This document shows positions 36,930 to 46,738 of a stretch of DNA of 64,000 nt, one piece after another (the stretch's first letter is position 1; each line of letters starts with the position of its first letter). This DNA is from Paulinella micropora (lineage: Eukaryota; Cercozoa; Imbricatea; Euglyphida). The stretch spans positions 772,421 to 836,420 of the forward strand of contig BJOX01000021.1 in the NCBI GenBank assembly GCA_009731375.1. Reading direction: 5' to 3'. The notes beneath the pieces are model-generated. The model ran no database searches and was not told the origin of the DNA. It saw nothing but the letters and a program-made list of their open reading frames with translations. The position numbers were made by a program, and so were the translations under genes.

Positions 36930-39240
36930 TACAGTAGAAAACAGAAAACAACAAGTCAGAAAGCAGAAACAGAAAACAGAACCAGAAAATGCCTGCAGTA
37001 GAGACAGAAAATAGAAACAGAAAATGCCTGCAGTAGAAAACAGAAAACAGAAACATAAAATAGAAGATAGAAACAGAGACAGAAGCAGAAAACAGAAAAC
37101 AGAAACAGAAAACAGAAAACAGAAAACAGAAACAGGAAACAGGAAGCAGAAACAGAAAACGGAAAACGGAAAACAGAAAACAGAAACAGGAAACAGGAAG
37201 CAGAAACAGAAAACAGAAACAGAAGCAAAACAGAAACAGAAAACAGAAACAGAAAATAGAAACAGAAAACAGAAACAGAAAACAGAAAACAGAAACAGAA
37301 AATAGAAACAGAAAACAGAAACAAAAACAGGAAACAGGAAGCAGAAACAGAAAACAGAAACAGAAAATAGAAACAGAAAATAGAAACAGAAAATAGAAAC
37401 AGAAAACAGAAACAGAAAACAGAAAACAGAAAACAGAAACAGAAAACAGAAACAGAAAATAGAAACAGAAAACAGAAACAGAAAACAGAAAACAGAAAAC
37501 AGAAACAGAAAATAGAAACAAGAACAGAAACAGAAAACAGGAAATAGAAACAGGAAACAGGAAGCAGAAACAGAAAACAGAAACAGAAAATAGAAACAGA
37601 AAATAGAAACAGAAAATAGAAACAGAAAACAGAAACAGAAAATAGAAACAGAAACAGGAAACAGGAAGCAGAAACAGAAACAGAAAACAGAAACAGAAAC
37701 AGAAAATAGAAACAGAAAACAGAAACAGAAAACAGAAACAGAAAACAGAAACAGAAAACAGAAAACAGAAACAGGAAACAGGAAGCAAAAACAGAAAGCA
37801 GAAACAGAAAATAGAAACAGAAAACAGAAACAGAAAATAGAAACAGAAAACGGAAACAGAAAATAGAAACAGAAAACAGAAACAGAAAATAGAAACAGAA
37901 AACTGAAACAGAAAATAGAAACAGAAAACAGAAACAGAAAATAGAAACAGAAAACAGAAACAGAAAACAGAAACAGAAAACAGAAACAGAAAACGGAAAC
38001 AGAAAATAGAAACAGAAAACAGAAACAGGAAATAGAAACAGAAAACTGAAACAGAAAATAGAAACAGAAAACAGAAACAGAAAATAGAAACAGAAAACAG
38101 AAACAGAAAACAGAAACAGAAAACAGAAACAGAAAATAGAAACAGAAAACAGAAACAGAAAACAGAAAACAGAAACAGAAAACAGGAAGCAGAAACAGAA
38201 AACAGAAACAGAAAACAAACAGAAAACAGAAACAGAAACAGGAAACAGGAAGCAGAAACAGAAAACAGAAACAGAAAATAGAAACAGAAAACAGAAATAG
38301 AAAACAGAAAACAGAAACAGAAAACAGAAACAGAAACAGGAAACAGGAAGCAGAAACAGAAAACAGAAACAGAAAATAGAAACAGAAAACAGAAATAGAA
38401 AACAGAAAACAGAAACAGAAAACAGAAACAGAAAACAGAAACAGAAAACAGAAACAGAAACAGAAAACAGAAACAGAAAACAGAAACAGAAAACAGAAAA
38501 CAGAAACAGGAAACAGGAAGCAAAAACAGAAAGCAGAAACAGAAAACAGAAACAGAAAACAGAAACAGAAAATAGAAACAGAAAACAGAAACAGAAACAG
38601 AAACAGGAAGCAGAAACAGAAAATAGAAACAGAAAACAGAAACAGAAAATAGAAACAGAAAATAGAAACAGAAAACAGAAAACAGAAAACAGAAACAGGA
38701 AGCAGAAACAGAAAATAGAAACAGAAAACAGAAACAGAAACAGAAAATAGAAACAGAAAACAGAAACAGAAAATAGAAACAGAAAACAGAAAACAGAAAC
38801 AGAAAACAGAAACAAAAAGCAGAAACAGAAAATAGAAACAGAAAACAGAAAACAGAAACAGGAAGCAGAAACAGAAAATAGAAACAGAAAACAGAAAACA
38901 GTAACAGGAAACAGGAAGCAGAAACAGAAAATAGAAACAGAAAACAGAAAACAGAAACAGGAAACAGGAAGCAGAAACAGAACATAGAAACAGAAAACAG
39001 AAAACAGAAACAAAAATAGAAAATAGAAACAGAAAACAGAAAACAGTAACAGGAAACAGAAAACAGAAAACAGAAAACAGAAACAGAAAACAGAAATAGA
39101 AAACAAAAATAGAAAACAGAAAACAGAGACAGGAAACAGAAACAAGAAACAGAAAATAGAAACAGAAAACAAAAACAAAGAATAGAAGAGGGAGAAAAAG
39201 GCAACCAAAAGAAAAAAAAAGGCACTACATACGCAAAGGC
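36930..39240. repeat. A-rich minisatellite, about 2.3 kb
   Basis: Tandem 6- and 7-base units AGAAAC and AGAAAAC with variants (AAATAG, AGGAAAC, GAAGC). Strongly purine on the plus strand. Because it rarely contains stops it yields very long false frames on the minus strand made of F, L, S, V and C. Confidence 0.95.
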
Positions 39241-39771
39241 CGCTATGTCTGAGAATTCCGTCTGTCTGTCTGTCTGTCTCTCTCCCTCTTTCTATGTATG
39301 CATGTATATATGAGAGAGAGAGAGAGACATGCATGCGCATACATGCATGCACACATATACTCATACATACAGAAACACAGACATACACACATACGCACAC
39401 ATACATACACACATATGCACACACATACATACATACATATGCACACATACATACATACATACATACGCACACACACATACATACATACATACATGCATAC
39501 ATGCATACGTACATACATGCATACATGCATACATGCAGGCGCAGCCTGCGAAAACAGAAGCAGAAAACAGAAACAGAAAACAGAAACAAGAAACAGAAAA
39601 TAGAAACAGAAAACAAAAACAAAGAATAGAAGAGGGAGAAAAAGGCAACCAAAAGAAGAAAAAAGCACTACATACGCAAAGGCCGCTATGTCTGAGAATT
39701 CCGTCTGTCTGTCTGTCTGTCTGTCTCTCCCTCTTTCTATGTATGCATGTATATATGAGAGAGAGAAAGAG

Positions 39772-39831
<60 letters not shown>

Positions 39832-40090
39832 GTGCATGCGCATACATGCATGCACACATATACTCATACATACAGAAACACAGACATACACACATACGCA
39901 CACATACATACACACATATGCACACACATACATACATACATATGCACACATACATACATACATACATACGCACACACACACACACACATACATACATACA
40001 TGCATACATGCATACGTACATACATGCATTCGTACATACGTACATACACATACAGACAGACATACATGCATACATGCAGGCTGCGGCCTG
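39241..40090. repeat. Microsatellites with a tandem segmental duplication
   Basis: CTGT, GA and CATA/CACA runs. The block 39131-39540 recurs at 39577-40080, including the unique piece GGCACTACATACGCAAAGGC, so a unit of about 460 bases was duplicated in tandem; the second copy has a much longer GA run (39766-39830). Confidence 0.9.
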
Positions 40091-40091
40091 C

Positions 40092-41192
40092 ATGCATTCT
40101 GTGCGCGGATCCCTCTGCCTAGTATGTAGATCAGCCAACGCTGTAGATTCTATTGAATTTTCCCCAGACAACGTTCAGCTGATTGAGCCGGTAGCCACCT
40201 GTGTGGATTGTCTCAAGTTTCCACTGGGTTGGCCGTCGAAAGACGACCCCAACCTGCGTGGCTCGGCGATCGGCACGCTGGGACACACCGTCTTTGCCGT
40301 TGCGAAAAATACAGCATTGACAGAGTTTGGGGCATTTACCTCAACAGAGTTGAGCCCCGAGATGGACCAACACCCTGGATTGTTCTTTGGTGGCGGGATC
40401 ATCCCACACCCCTACAACTCCTGTGCGCGCACGTTGCGCACAGGCCTTCGCTCCATGCCCCCTGCGCGAACGGGGTCCTTGACCCGCCAGACTCACACAA
40501 AGACAGAGCTGCAGCAGCAGCAGCAGCAACAACTTGAATTTGTTCGCGCCACTCCCGGCGTGCGCACCTCGCACCTTCTTTCGTGGGGCGACCGCACAGT
40601 GTGCGTCGACGGGTACAGAGATTTACAGAGATACAAACAGTCCCAGATTAACATACTTGGTGTTATATCGAGCTTGGATGGCTCGTGGAAAAATTTTTTG
40701 AGCGCGCCCGGTGGCAAGTCAATTGTATTTCACCTGCCACCGGAAAAGCGCTACTTAGGTAGCGCGCAGCTCGTCAACAGCAGAGAATCGCGCCCTCTGT
40801 TGCTTCCCCGTAATACGCTTTACACATCCCCCGACTCTCGCCGGCCTTATCTCGCGTGCGCATCAGGCACGCGAGCTACCTTCCACGCCGGGGATGAACT
40901 GTTCTGGAATTATGCAATCGACACAGACAGTGTCCAGCCCTCACCAGGGCGCCTCCGGGTTACAACTAAGCAGCGCCTTACTTACGCGACTTTGCCCTTT
41001 TTTTTTTCTTCTTCTTCTTCTTCTTCTTCTTCTTCTTCTTCTTCTTCTTCTTCTTCTTCTTCTTTCGCTGGTGACTTTGCGCGTCCTTCGCCGACTGTGC
41101 AAGCTTTGTCTTCCGCATTTTCTAAAGCCAAGATCCGCGCCGATAGACACCTAGATGATGACAATAGCTTTCGCAAGGCTATTGGCCTTTGA
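40092..41192 (+). CDS. Possible SET-domain-like protein
   Basis: 366 residues from the first ATG after the microsatellite (MHSVRGSLCLVCRSANAVDS). Middle features loosely fit a SET methyltransferase: TVFAVAKNTALTEFGAFT near the start, then YLGSAQLVNSRESRP where N-H-S would lie, and ATFHAGDELFWNYAID matching the A-x-x-x-x-x-GEEL-x-x-x-Y end of SET domains. Q-rich (CAG repeat) and a long serine run encoded by TCT repeats (41008-41063) are low-complexity insertions. The catalytic NHS motif is not intact. The upstream repeat could contain or replace the true start. Confidence 0.4.
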   Translation: MHSVRGSLCLVCRSANAVDSIEFSPDNVQLIEPVATCVDCLKFPLGWPSKDDPNLRGSAIGTLGHTVFAVAKNTALTEFGAFTSTELSPEMDQHPGLFFGGGIIPHPYNSCARTLRTGLRSMPPARTGSLTRQTHTKTELQQQQQQQLEFVRATPGVRTSHLLSWGDRTVCVDGYRDLQRYKQSQINILGVISSLDGSWKNFLSAPGGKSIVFHLPPEKRYLGSAQLVNSRESRPLLLPRNTLYTSPDSRRPYLACASGTRATFHAGDELFWNYAIDTDSVQPSPGRLRVTTKQRLTYATLPFFFSSSSSSSSSSSSSSSSSSSFAGDFARPSPTVQALSSAFSKAKIRADRHLDDDNSFRKAIGL

Positions 41193-41396
41193 CCAGCGTC
41201 TGCGGCTTGGCAAGCAATCGTAAAGGAAATGCACACCAAAGAAAAAGCCAAAATGTCATAGCTAATCAAGAATTAAATTTTTTAATTGACAAGAAACTTT
41301 AGCCCTAGCCCTACGAGCTCATTTCATTTTACGTGTAAGAATCAATACTGCTTTATCAAAATCCGGCAGACCCCCGGCACGAGTTCTTCCGGAAAG

Positions 41397-41660
41397 GAGG
41401 GGGGGGGGGGGCGCCCCCCCCCCCCCCCCGGGGGGTTTTAAAAAAAAAAAAAAAAAAAAAAAANNNNNNNNNNNNNNNNNNNNNNNNNNNNNNNNNNNNN
41501 NNNNNNNNNNNNNNNNNNNNNNNNNNNNNNNNNNNNNNNNNNNNNNNNNNNNNNNNNNNNNNNNNNNNNNNNNNNNNNNNNNNNNNNNNNNNNNNNNNNN
41601 NNNNNNNNNNNNNNNNNNNNNNNNNNNNNNCCCCCCCCCCCCCCCGGGGGGTTTTATAAA
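41397..41660. other. G/C palindrome, A-run and 167-N gap
   Basis: G-run joined to C-run (41398-41428), GGGGGTTTTAAAA, then gap 41464-41630 and another C-run followed by GGGGGTTTTATAAAAAA: the two gap edges carry the same motif (C-run, GGGGG, TTTTA, A-run), so they may be copies of one another. Confidence 0.75.
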
Positions 41661-41723
41661 AAAAGCAAAAGAAAGACTAAGCTGGAGAAGGACAAGCAGG
41701 AGAAGAAGTCTTCATCGGCACGC

Positions 41724-42464
41724 ATGGACGTAGCCAACAGCACCGATCTCGCTGATGGACGAGAGGAAAGACAGGCTCCAGCGACGGCAAGATGGCAATG
41801 CGTACATTGCCCGCGCAAGGCTAAATCTTACGCGGCTTGGCGAAGGCACATGGGCACCCATCGCGGACGCCGCGGGGCTCCTCTGCCTGCGGACTTGAAA
41901 TGCATGGTATGTGGGTTTGAGGCCAAACGCAGAAGCAGCTTCAGGTCTCATGCAAAGGTTCATTCTAAGCCTTACGAGTGCTCTAGCTGCGCACGCAGGT
42001 TTGCACAGAAGTCGAGCCTAGAGTCCCACGTCAGAGTGCACAGCGGCAATAGCCCCTTCGTGTGTACCTTGCCGGACTGCCACAAGTCTTTTACTACTGC
42101 CTGGGCGCTAAAGCTGCACTCTGCGGTCGTACCCCACGCGGGTCCCAAAGCCGCGGACAAGCCGCAGCAGGCAGGCATCGCCTGTCACGTGTGTGGCATT
42201 TTGCTCAAGCACCCGGCCAGCCTGCGCCTACATCTAAGGATCCACGACAAGCTCAAGCCGTACAGCTGTGAATTTTGTGGTCGCGAATTCACACAAAAGG
42301 TGAACTACCAGAATCACAGAAGGCTGCACACAGGCGAAAGACCCTATGTCTGCCAACAGCAGGGCTGCTCCAAAGCCTTTGCCTCCCCGCAGGCCTTGCG
42401 CGCGCACGGACTGGTGCATGCGACGCTCGCACCCCCCATGAAAAGCTCTGCGGGATTATTTTAG
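41724..42464 (+). CDS. C2H2 zinc-finger protein, seven fingers
   Basis: 246 residues from the ATG at 41724. Fingers begin at CVHC, CMVC, CSSC, CTLPDC, CHVC, CEFC and CQQQGC, each closed by H-x3-5-H. One linker is TGERP; others are irregular. The frame is open upstream to the gap and encodes a very basic stretch (KSKRKTKLEKDKQEKKSS), so the true start may lie in the gap. Sequence-specific DNA binding, probably a transcription regulator. AATAAA follows the stop within 10 bases. Confidence 0.85.
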   Translation: MDVANSTDLADGREERQAPATARWQCVHCPRKAKSYAAWRRHMGTHRGRRGAPLPADLKCMVCGFEAKRRSSFRSHAKVHSKPYECSSCARRFAQKSSLESHVRVHSGNSPFVCTLPDCHKSFTTAWALKLHSAVVPHAGPKAADKPQQAGIACHVCGILLKHPASLRLHLRIHDKLKPYSCEFCGREFTQKVNYQNHRRLHTGERPYVCQQQGCSKAFASPQALRAHGLVHATLAPPMKSSAGLF

Positions 42465-42468
42465 TTTT

Positions 42469-42474
42469 AATAAA
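42469..42474 (+). terminator. AATAAA after the zinc-finger gene
   Basis: TTTTAATAAAAAAAAA directly after the stop. Confidence 0.65.
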
Positions 42475-42509
42475 AAAAAAAAGAAAAAAAAAATTGAATG
42501 GAAGACCCC

Positions 42510-43298
42510 TTATGAATTTTCCCTCCTCTCCCCAGCACTTTCCTCTCCGGCGGCTTCCTCGTGCAGCCAAAAGAGTTTTCTATCTAGCATAACGATAGCA
42601 CTAAGGCTCTCCACCAGGAGATCAAGCCCCATGGCAAAGAGAATGACGGAGAGTTCGGGCCGAGTAGACAACACTAAGCCGCCCAACACGAGCATGGTGA
42701 CGAAGCCGCCCAGATGCAGCGAATAAAACAGGCGCTGGCAGCACGAGACATAGCGCGGTTGTGTTAAGAAGCGCCACGTCTCATATGACAAGTGCGCGTA
42801 CACGCACACGTAGCACACAAAGGCTAGCAGGAGCGCGCGGCTGGCCGGGTAGCCCGCCGTAAAGGCCAGACATGACTTGTACGTGTCCTGTACTAAGAGC
42901 AAGAAAGAGCCAACACTCCAAGCTGCCACAAACGCCCAGAGCACGGCTCGTGCGGGGAGGCTGTAGCGCACCCGAAACGCGGGCTTGCCGGCCTGCCCCT
43001 CAGGCACAGCCAACGAAGCCATCCAGAAATGGTGACCGAAGAGTTTGGCGAGCGCGTACATCACAAAGCAGACGGGAGAAAAGGTGCCTACACAGTGTTG
43101 CTGGAGTAGTCTGATGGCGAAGACGCACGCCAGTATTACAAACGCCGAGCCAGTCTTGGTCAGGCTGAGGGCCCTTTGCGGCCCAGAAAAAAGAATGACA
43201 GACACAAGAGTCAGCAACTCGCAGCAAGATAGCAGCAAGCTCATGTTCAATTCAATATACAGCACGACTGACAGCCAAAAGTATTCTACTGAGTTCAT
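42510..43298 (-). CDS. Seven-transmembrane protein
   Basis: 262 residues from ATG 43298 (MNSVEYFWLSVVLYIELNMS). Hydrophobic segments at about 6-38, 53-72, 77-90, 118-140, 150-172, 198-215 and 222-245 give a 7-TM topology, with a short acidic tail (EEAAGEESAGERRENS). No DRY or NPxxY motif is visible, so it is not a typical class-A receptor. Shares only topology with the 7-TM genes at 53470 and 55993. A host-derived or viral receptor-like role is inference. Confidence 0.65.
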   Translation of the reverse strand: MNSVEYFWLSVVLYIELNMSLLLSCCELLTLVSVILFSGPQRALSLTKTGSAFVILACVFAIRLLQQHCVGTFSPVCFVMYALAKLFGHHFWMASLAVPEGQAGKPAFRVRYSLPARAVLWAFVAAWSVGSFLLLVQDTYKSCLAFTAGYPASRALLLAFVCYVCVYAHLSYETWRFLTQPRYVSCCQRLFYSLHLGGFVTMLVLGGLVLSTRPELSVILFAMGLDLLVESLSAIVMLDRKLFWLHEEAAGEESAGERRENS

Positions 43299-43398
43299 GC
43301 CGCCGCTGCCCCTTACCACACACACCTCCCCTCCCCCCGGCGCCCTGTTGCGTTTTGTTCGTCTAAAGAAAGAGCAAGAAGAGAGGCAGGGTTGGAGG

Positions 43399-43565
43399 NN
43401 NNNNNNNNNNNNNNNNNNNNNNNNNNNNNNNNNNNNNNNNNNNNNNNNNNNNNNNNNNNNNNNNNNNNNNNNNNNNNNNNNNNNNNNNNNNNNNNNNNNN
43501 NNNNNNNNNNNNNNNNNNNNNNNNNNNNNNNNNNNNNNNNNNNNNNNNNNNNNNNNNNNNNNNNN
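43399..43565. other. Assembly gap of 167 N
   Basis: One edge ends in a G-run. Confidence 0.95.
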
Positions 43566-43629
43566 GGGGGGGAAGGGTTCATGTAAGTCGCCACCATCGT
43601 TTGCCCCCTCCCCCCTTTCCCCCCTAGAC

Positions 43630-46518
43630 TTAGGTTAGGAGCGCAGACAGAGGAGCCAGAGCGAAAGCCGCGGCTAGCGCCAACATGAACGCTGCCTGGC
43701 GATTGAGCCTGGAGCGTGCAGCGTCCAGCGCAGCGCGTGTCTTGGCAGCTAGTTCCGGGGCGCTTAGGGCTGGCAACCCGTCGCTCCGAAGAGTGCCGAT
43801 GAATCGCAGGTTGTCGTCAAGGTGATGCCACCAGAGCCTCGTGAGCGCAGCGACAATGAGAAGCCGGGCAAGGTTGAAACAGGCGTAGACTAAGAGCTGG
43901 AAAGCAAACCTGTGGGCACCGGCGTGCAGCAGGCTCTCGGTGGCGCAGCTCGCTTCGCGCGACCTAGCCGCCAGCAGGAAGGGGTCAGGGCCGCGGCAGG
44001 TAAGTGAGCAGTTTGGGAGGTCGCGGCCGCAGTCAAAGAAGCCAGCGTGCAACAGCTCCTCGGCTCCTGTGCGGCCTCCTAGCTGAGCCGCCCGAATGCA
44101 GTCTTGCCTAACCCGGGCATCGAAAGCCTGGTCCTGGGCGTGCGTGAGGTTGGCGAGTAGCAGCTCCTGTGTGGCTCCCGCGCTGGGCGGCACGCAAGAG
44201 TCAAAGAGCCGTAGCCCGACGCCGAGTTGTTCCAGCCTCCAGTGCAGGCTGTCGGCGGTCTGCGCGCTCTGGGAGAAGTTTGCTTCACCTTCTGCTGCAT
44301 AGAGGTTGCAGGCGTGCGTCCTGTTGCCGTCGTAGACAGCCGCTTGGCGCTGCAGTTCGCTGTTGGTGGACCTGGCGCTGAAGCTGTAGGCCAGGAAGTA
44401 GGTGAAGTTGCCGAGCAGCGTGCCGCCCCACAGTGAGCGGCCGCGGCCGCTGCTGCCGGCCGGCAGACACCAGGCGGCGTAGCTGGCGTACAAGGGGCGG
44501 TAGAAGGTAGACCAGGCACCCGCCACGAGCGCCACAAACAGAAAACCCACAATCACCGAGCGGACGGAGGGGCTGGCGAGCGCGCGGCGGGCCCAGGCTG
44601 AGGGCCCCGCGGCCAAACACTTCTCCAGCGCGGCCAGCCAAGGTCTGGCCCGTCGCTGCGCGCCCGCCAGGCCCGTGCGCGCCGTGGTCACGTCGACGGG
44701 GGGCAGCAAGCCGCCGTGCGCCGAAGGTGCGGTGTACTTAGCCAAGTAAGAAAGAGTGGCAAAGACGCGCCAAGCCACGTCGGCCGCCGTCAGCGCCGCG
44801 GTGGCCCTGAGGGCCAGCGCCTGCACCAGGCTGGGGTCGACGCCCTGGGCCTGCGGGGGCGGGGCTTGCCAGGGCTCGATGCCGGCCGACGCGGACCCCC
44901 CCGCCGCCGACGTGCGTCGGGGCGTGGCGTTCCTCGGCGCGGCAGTGGCGGTGCTCGCGCGCAGTGCCGGCCCCCGGGGGTCCAGGGCGGTCAAGGCCAG
45001 GCGCGAGTCCGACAGCCAGGCGGCGGTTGCCTCGCGCAGCAAGGCGCCGCTCTGTGCCAAGGCGCCCGCGGTGTCAGGGGGGTGGTAGTCCGCGCCGGGG
45101 AAGACGAAGCCCGGCTCTAGCCTAGGCCACGCCGCACGTAGCGTCTCGACGGCGTCGCCTAGGCCCGCTGCAAGCTCGGCCAGCGACGGTTGTAACCAGC
45201 CGTCCAACACCGCCGGGGGGTAGGCGCTGCTAAAGGACACGGTGTTGGCCCGCAGCCAAGCCGAAAACTCGGCGGGCTCGAGCCACACCGCCTCTATTTC
45301 AAGGCTCGGGCGCTCGCCCGAGAGCCAGGGCACCGAGCCAGCGAGCAAGTCAAAGCCGCTGAAATAGGAACTTACGCCGTTCAGGACCATCGCGCTGTAC
45401 ACAGCCTCGATGCCCTTGACGGCCAGTGCCTGTTCGTACAAGCCCCGCGCCTGCCGCTCGAGGGCCAGTGCGCGGGACGCAAAGTCGTCGAGGCGCAGCT
45501 GGAAACGCTCCACAGTCGTACGCAGCGTGCCCAGGCGTGCCTGCAGCGCCGCCTCCAGTGCCTCCGCAGCCCTCGCGTACAACTCCGCGGGCGCCGGCCG
45601 GAGGGAGCCGCACCCGCCGCCGCCGCCGCCCCCCCCTCCGGTCTGCCAGCACGTGCGCAGACCGAGGAACGGGTCGGGGGTGCCCGGGGCACCCGGCAAG
45701 GACTCGAGCAACTGCAGCAGCTGCTGCAGCTGCTGACGCACGGCCTCGCGGCTGGCTGCGGTATGGTTCAGGGCGTAGCTCCGGTCGTAGGCCACGCGGT
45801 CCGACAGCGCTTCCCCCTGCAGCCCCCAGGCGCGCTGCACAGTGTCAGCGAAGCCCGTGTTCTGTGCGTACACCTGCGATTTGGCCACCAGCCCCTCGCC
45901 GCCCTGCTCGGGCCGTGCCAAACGCGCCAGCGCCACAAGCTCGGAACGGTTGCAGCCGTAGCCTGGCAGCAGCGGCTTCTCGTCGCCCGGCGTGCCCGGG
46001 GGCAGCTCGCCAAGAGGAGCCAGCAGCCAATCAGGCGCGCTACTGGAGTGGTCGGCGGCCATCTCCAGCAGCACGCCCAGCGCCGTCACCGAGCGTGACC
46101 AGGCCGTAGTGCATGCCTGTACCTGTGCCTCCAGTCGTTGCAACTTGGCCTGGTTCTCGGCGCCGGCTCTTGCTGCGCGTGTGCGTGCCCCCTGCACAGC
46201 CGCCGAGAGTTTTATCTCACAGCGCGCAAATTGCCGCTGCACGCATCGCATGCTCTGTGCCTCCTCGGCCTCTATTGCGCGCTGCAACAGCCGCCACTGT
46301 TTGAAGATCACGCCCTGCGCTTCGCCCGCCGGTACTCCGTGCTGCGCCAACTTGCCTGCCGCCTTGAATGAGCTGCACCACAGCAAACTAATAGCGACCG
46401 CCGAGATTGCTGCGCGCGCCCCCCAATAGGACCTCCGCGGAACCCGCGGGGGTAGGGCGGGCGGCCGCTGCAACGAGCCCGCAGCTGTCTCTCTGTCGCC
46501 TCTTTGCATCAGCGCCAT
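43630..46518 (-). CDS. Large multi-pass glycoprotein with coiled-coil ectodomain
   Basis: 962 residues from ATG 46518 (MALMQRGDRETAAGS). A first membrane helix (RAAISAVAISLLWCS, about 30-50) is followed by a long helical region with many N-glycosylation sites and a glycine run. A central helix (VIVGFLFVALVAGAWSTF), a cysteine-rich extracellular part (DCIRAAQLG ... DCGRDLPNCSLTCRGPDPF), and two C-terminal helices (FQLLVYACFNLARLLIVAAL; MLALAAAFALAPLSALL) follow. The order helix, coiled coil, helix, Cys-rich loop, helices superficially recalls prominin- or DC-STAMP-type proteins, but I see no diagnostic motif. Very GC-rich. Probably a surface membrane protein. Confidence 0.6.
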   Translation of the reverse strand: MALMQRGDRETAAGSLQRPPALPPRVPRRSYWGARAAISAVAISLLWCSSFKAAGKLAQHGVPAGEAQGVIFKQWRLLQRAIEAEEAQSMRCVQRQFARCEIKLSAAVQGARTRAARAGAENQAKLQRLEAQVQACTTAWSRSVTALGVLLEMAADHSSSAPDWLLAPLGELPPGTPGDEKPLLPGYGCNRSELVALARLARPEQGGEGLVAKSQVYAQNTGFADTVQRAWGLQGEALSDRVAYDRSYALNHTAASREAVRQQLQQLLQLLESLPGAPGTPDPFLGLRTCWQTGGGGGGGGGCGSLRPAPAELYARAAEALEAALQARLGTLRTTVERFQLRLDDFASRALALERQARGLYEQALAVKGIEAVYSAMVLNGVSSYFSGFDLLAGSVPWLSGERPSLEIEAVWLEPAEFSAWLRANTVSFSSAYPPAVLDGWLQPSLAELAAGLGDAVETLRAAWPRLEPGFVFPGADYHPPDTAGALAQSGALLREATAAWLSDSRLALTALDPRGPALRASTATAAPRNATPRRTSAAGGSASAGIEPWQAPPPQAQGVDPSLVQALALRATAALTAADVAWRVFATLSYLAKYTAPSAHGGLLPPVDVTTARTGLAGAQRRARPWLAALEKCLAAGPSAWARRALASPSVRSVIVGFLFVALVAGAWSTFYRPLYASYAAWCLPAGSSGRGRSLWGGTLLGNFTYFLAYSFSARSTNSELQRQAAVYDGNRTHACNLYAAEGEANFSQSAQTADSLHWRLEQLGVGLRLFDSCVPPSAGATQELLLANLTHAQDQAFDARVRQDCIRAAQLGGRTGAEELLHAGFFDCGRDLPNCSLTCRGPDPFLLAARSREASCATESLLHAGAHRFAFQLLVYACFNLARLLIVAALTRLWWHHLDDNLRFIGTLRSDGLPALSAPELAAKTRAALDAARSRLNRQAAFMLALAAAFALAPLSALLT

Positions 46519-46546
46519 CCTTTTCTCTCTGAGATGGAAGGGAAAC

Positions 46547-46642
46547 NNNNNNNNNNNNNNNNNNNNNNNNNNNNNNNNNNNNNNNNNNNNNNNNNNNNNN
46601 NNNNNNNNNNNNNNNNNNNNNNNNNNNNNNNNNNNNNNNNNN
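46547..46642. other. Assembly gap of 96 N
   Basis: Followed by a G-run ending in GCGC; separates two divergent genes. Confidence 0.95.
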
Positions 46643-46738
46643 AAGAAGGGGGGGGGGGGGGGGGGGGGGGGGGCGCGAAACAAAAAAACAAAAAAAAAAA
46701 GTGCAAGTTTACGACGAGTAATATTGTAAACAAAAGTT

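Noticed and set aside
36930-39240. CRISPR-like array
   Set aside because: Units are 6-7 bases in direct tandem without spacers.
36790-39652. Very long minus-strand frames (over 800 codons) rich in F, L, S, V and C
   Set aside because: They are translations of the A-rich minisatellite; the composition follows the 6/7-base unit and all three minus frames are equally open.
39288-40170. His/Thr/Ile- and Cys/Val/Met-rich frames on both strands
   Set aside because: Translations of CATA/CACA and GA microsatellites.
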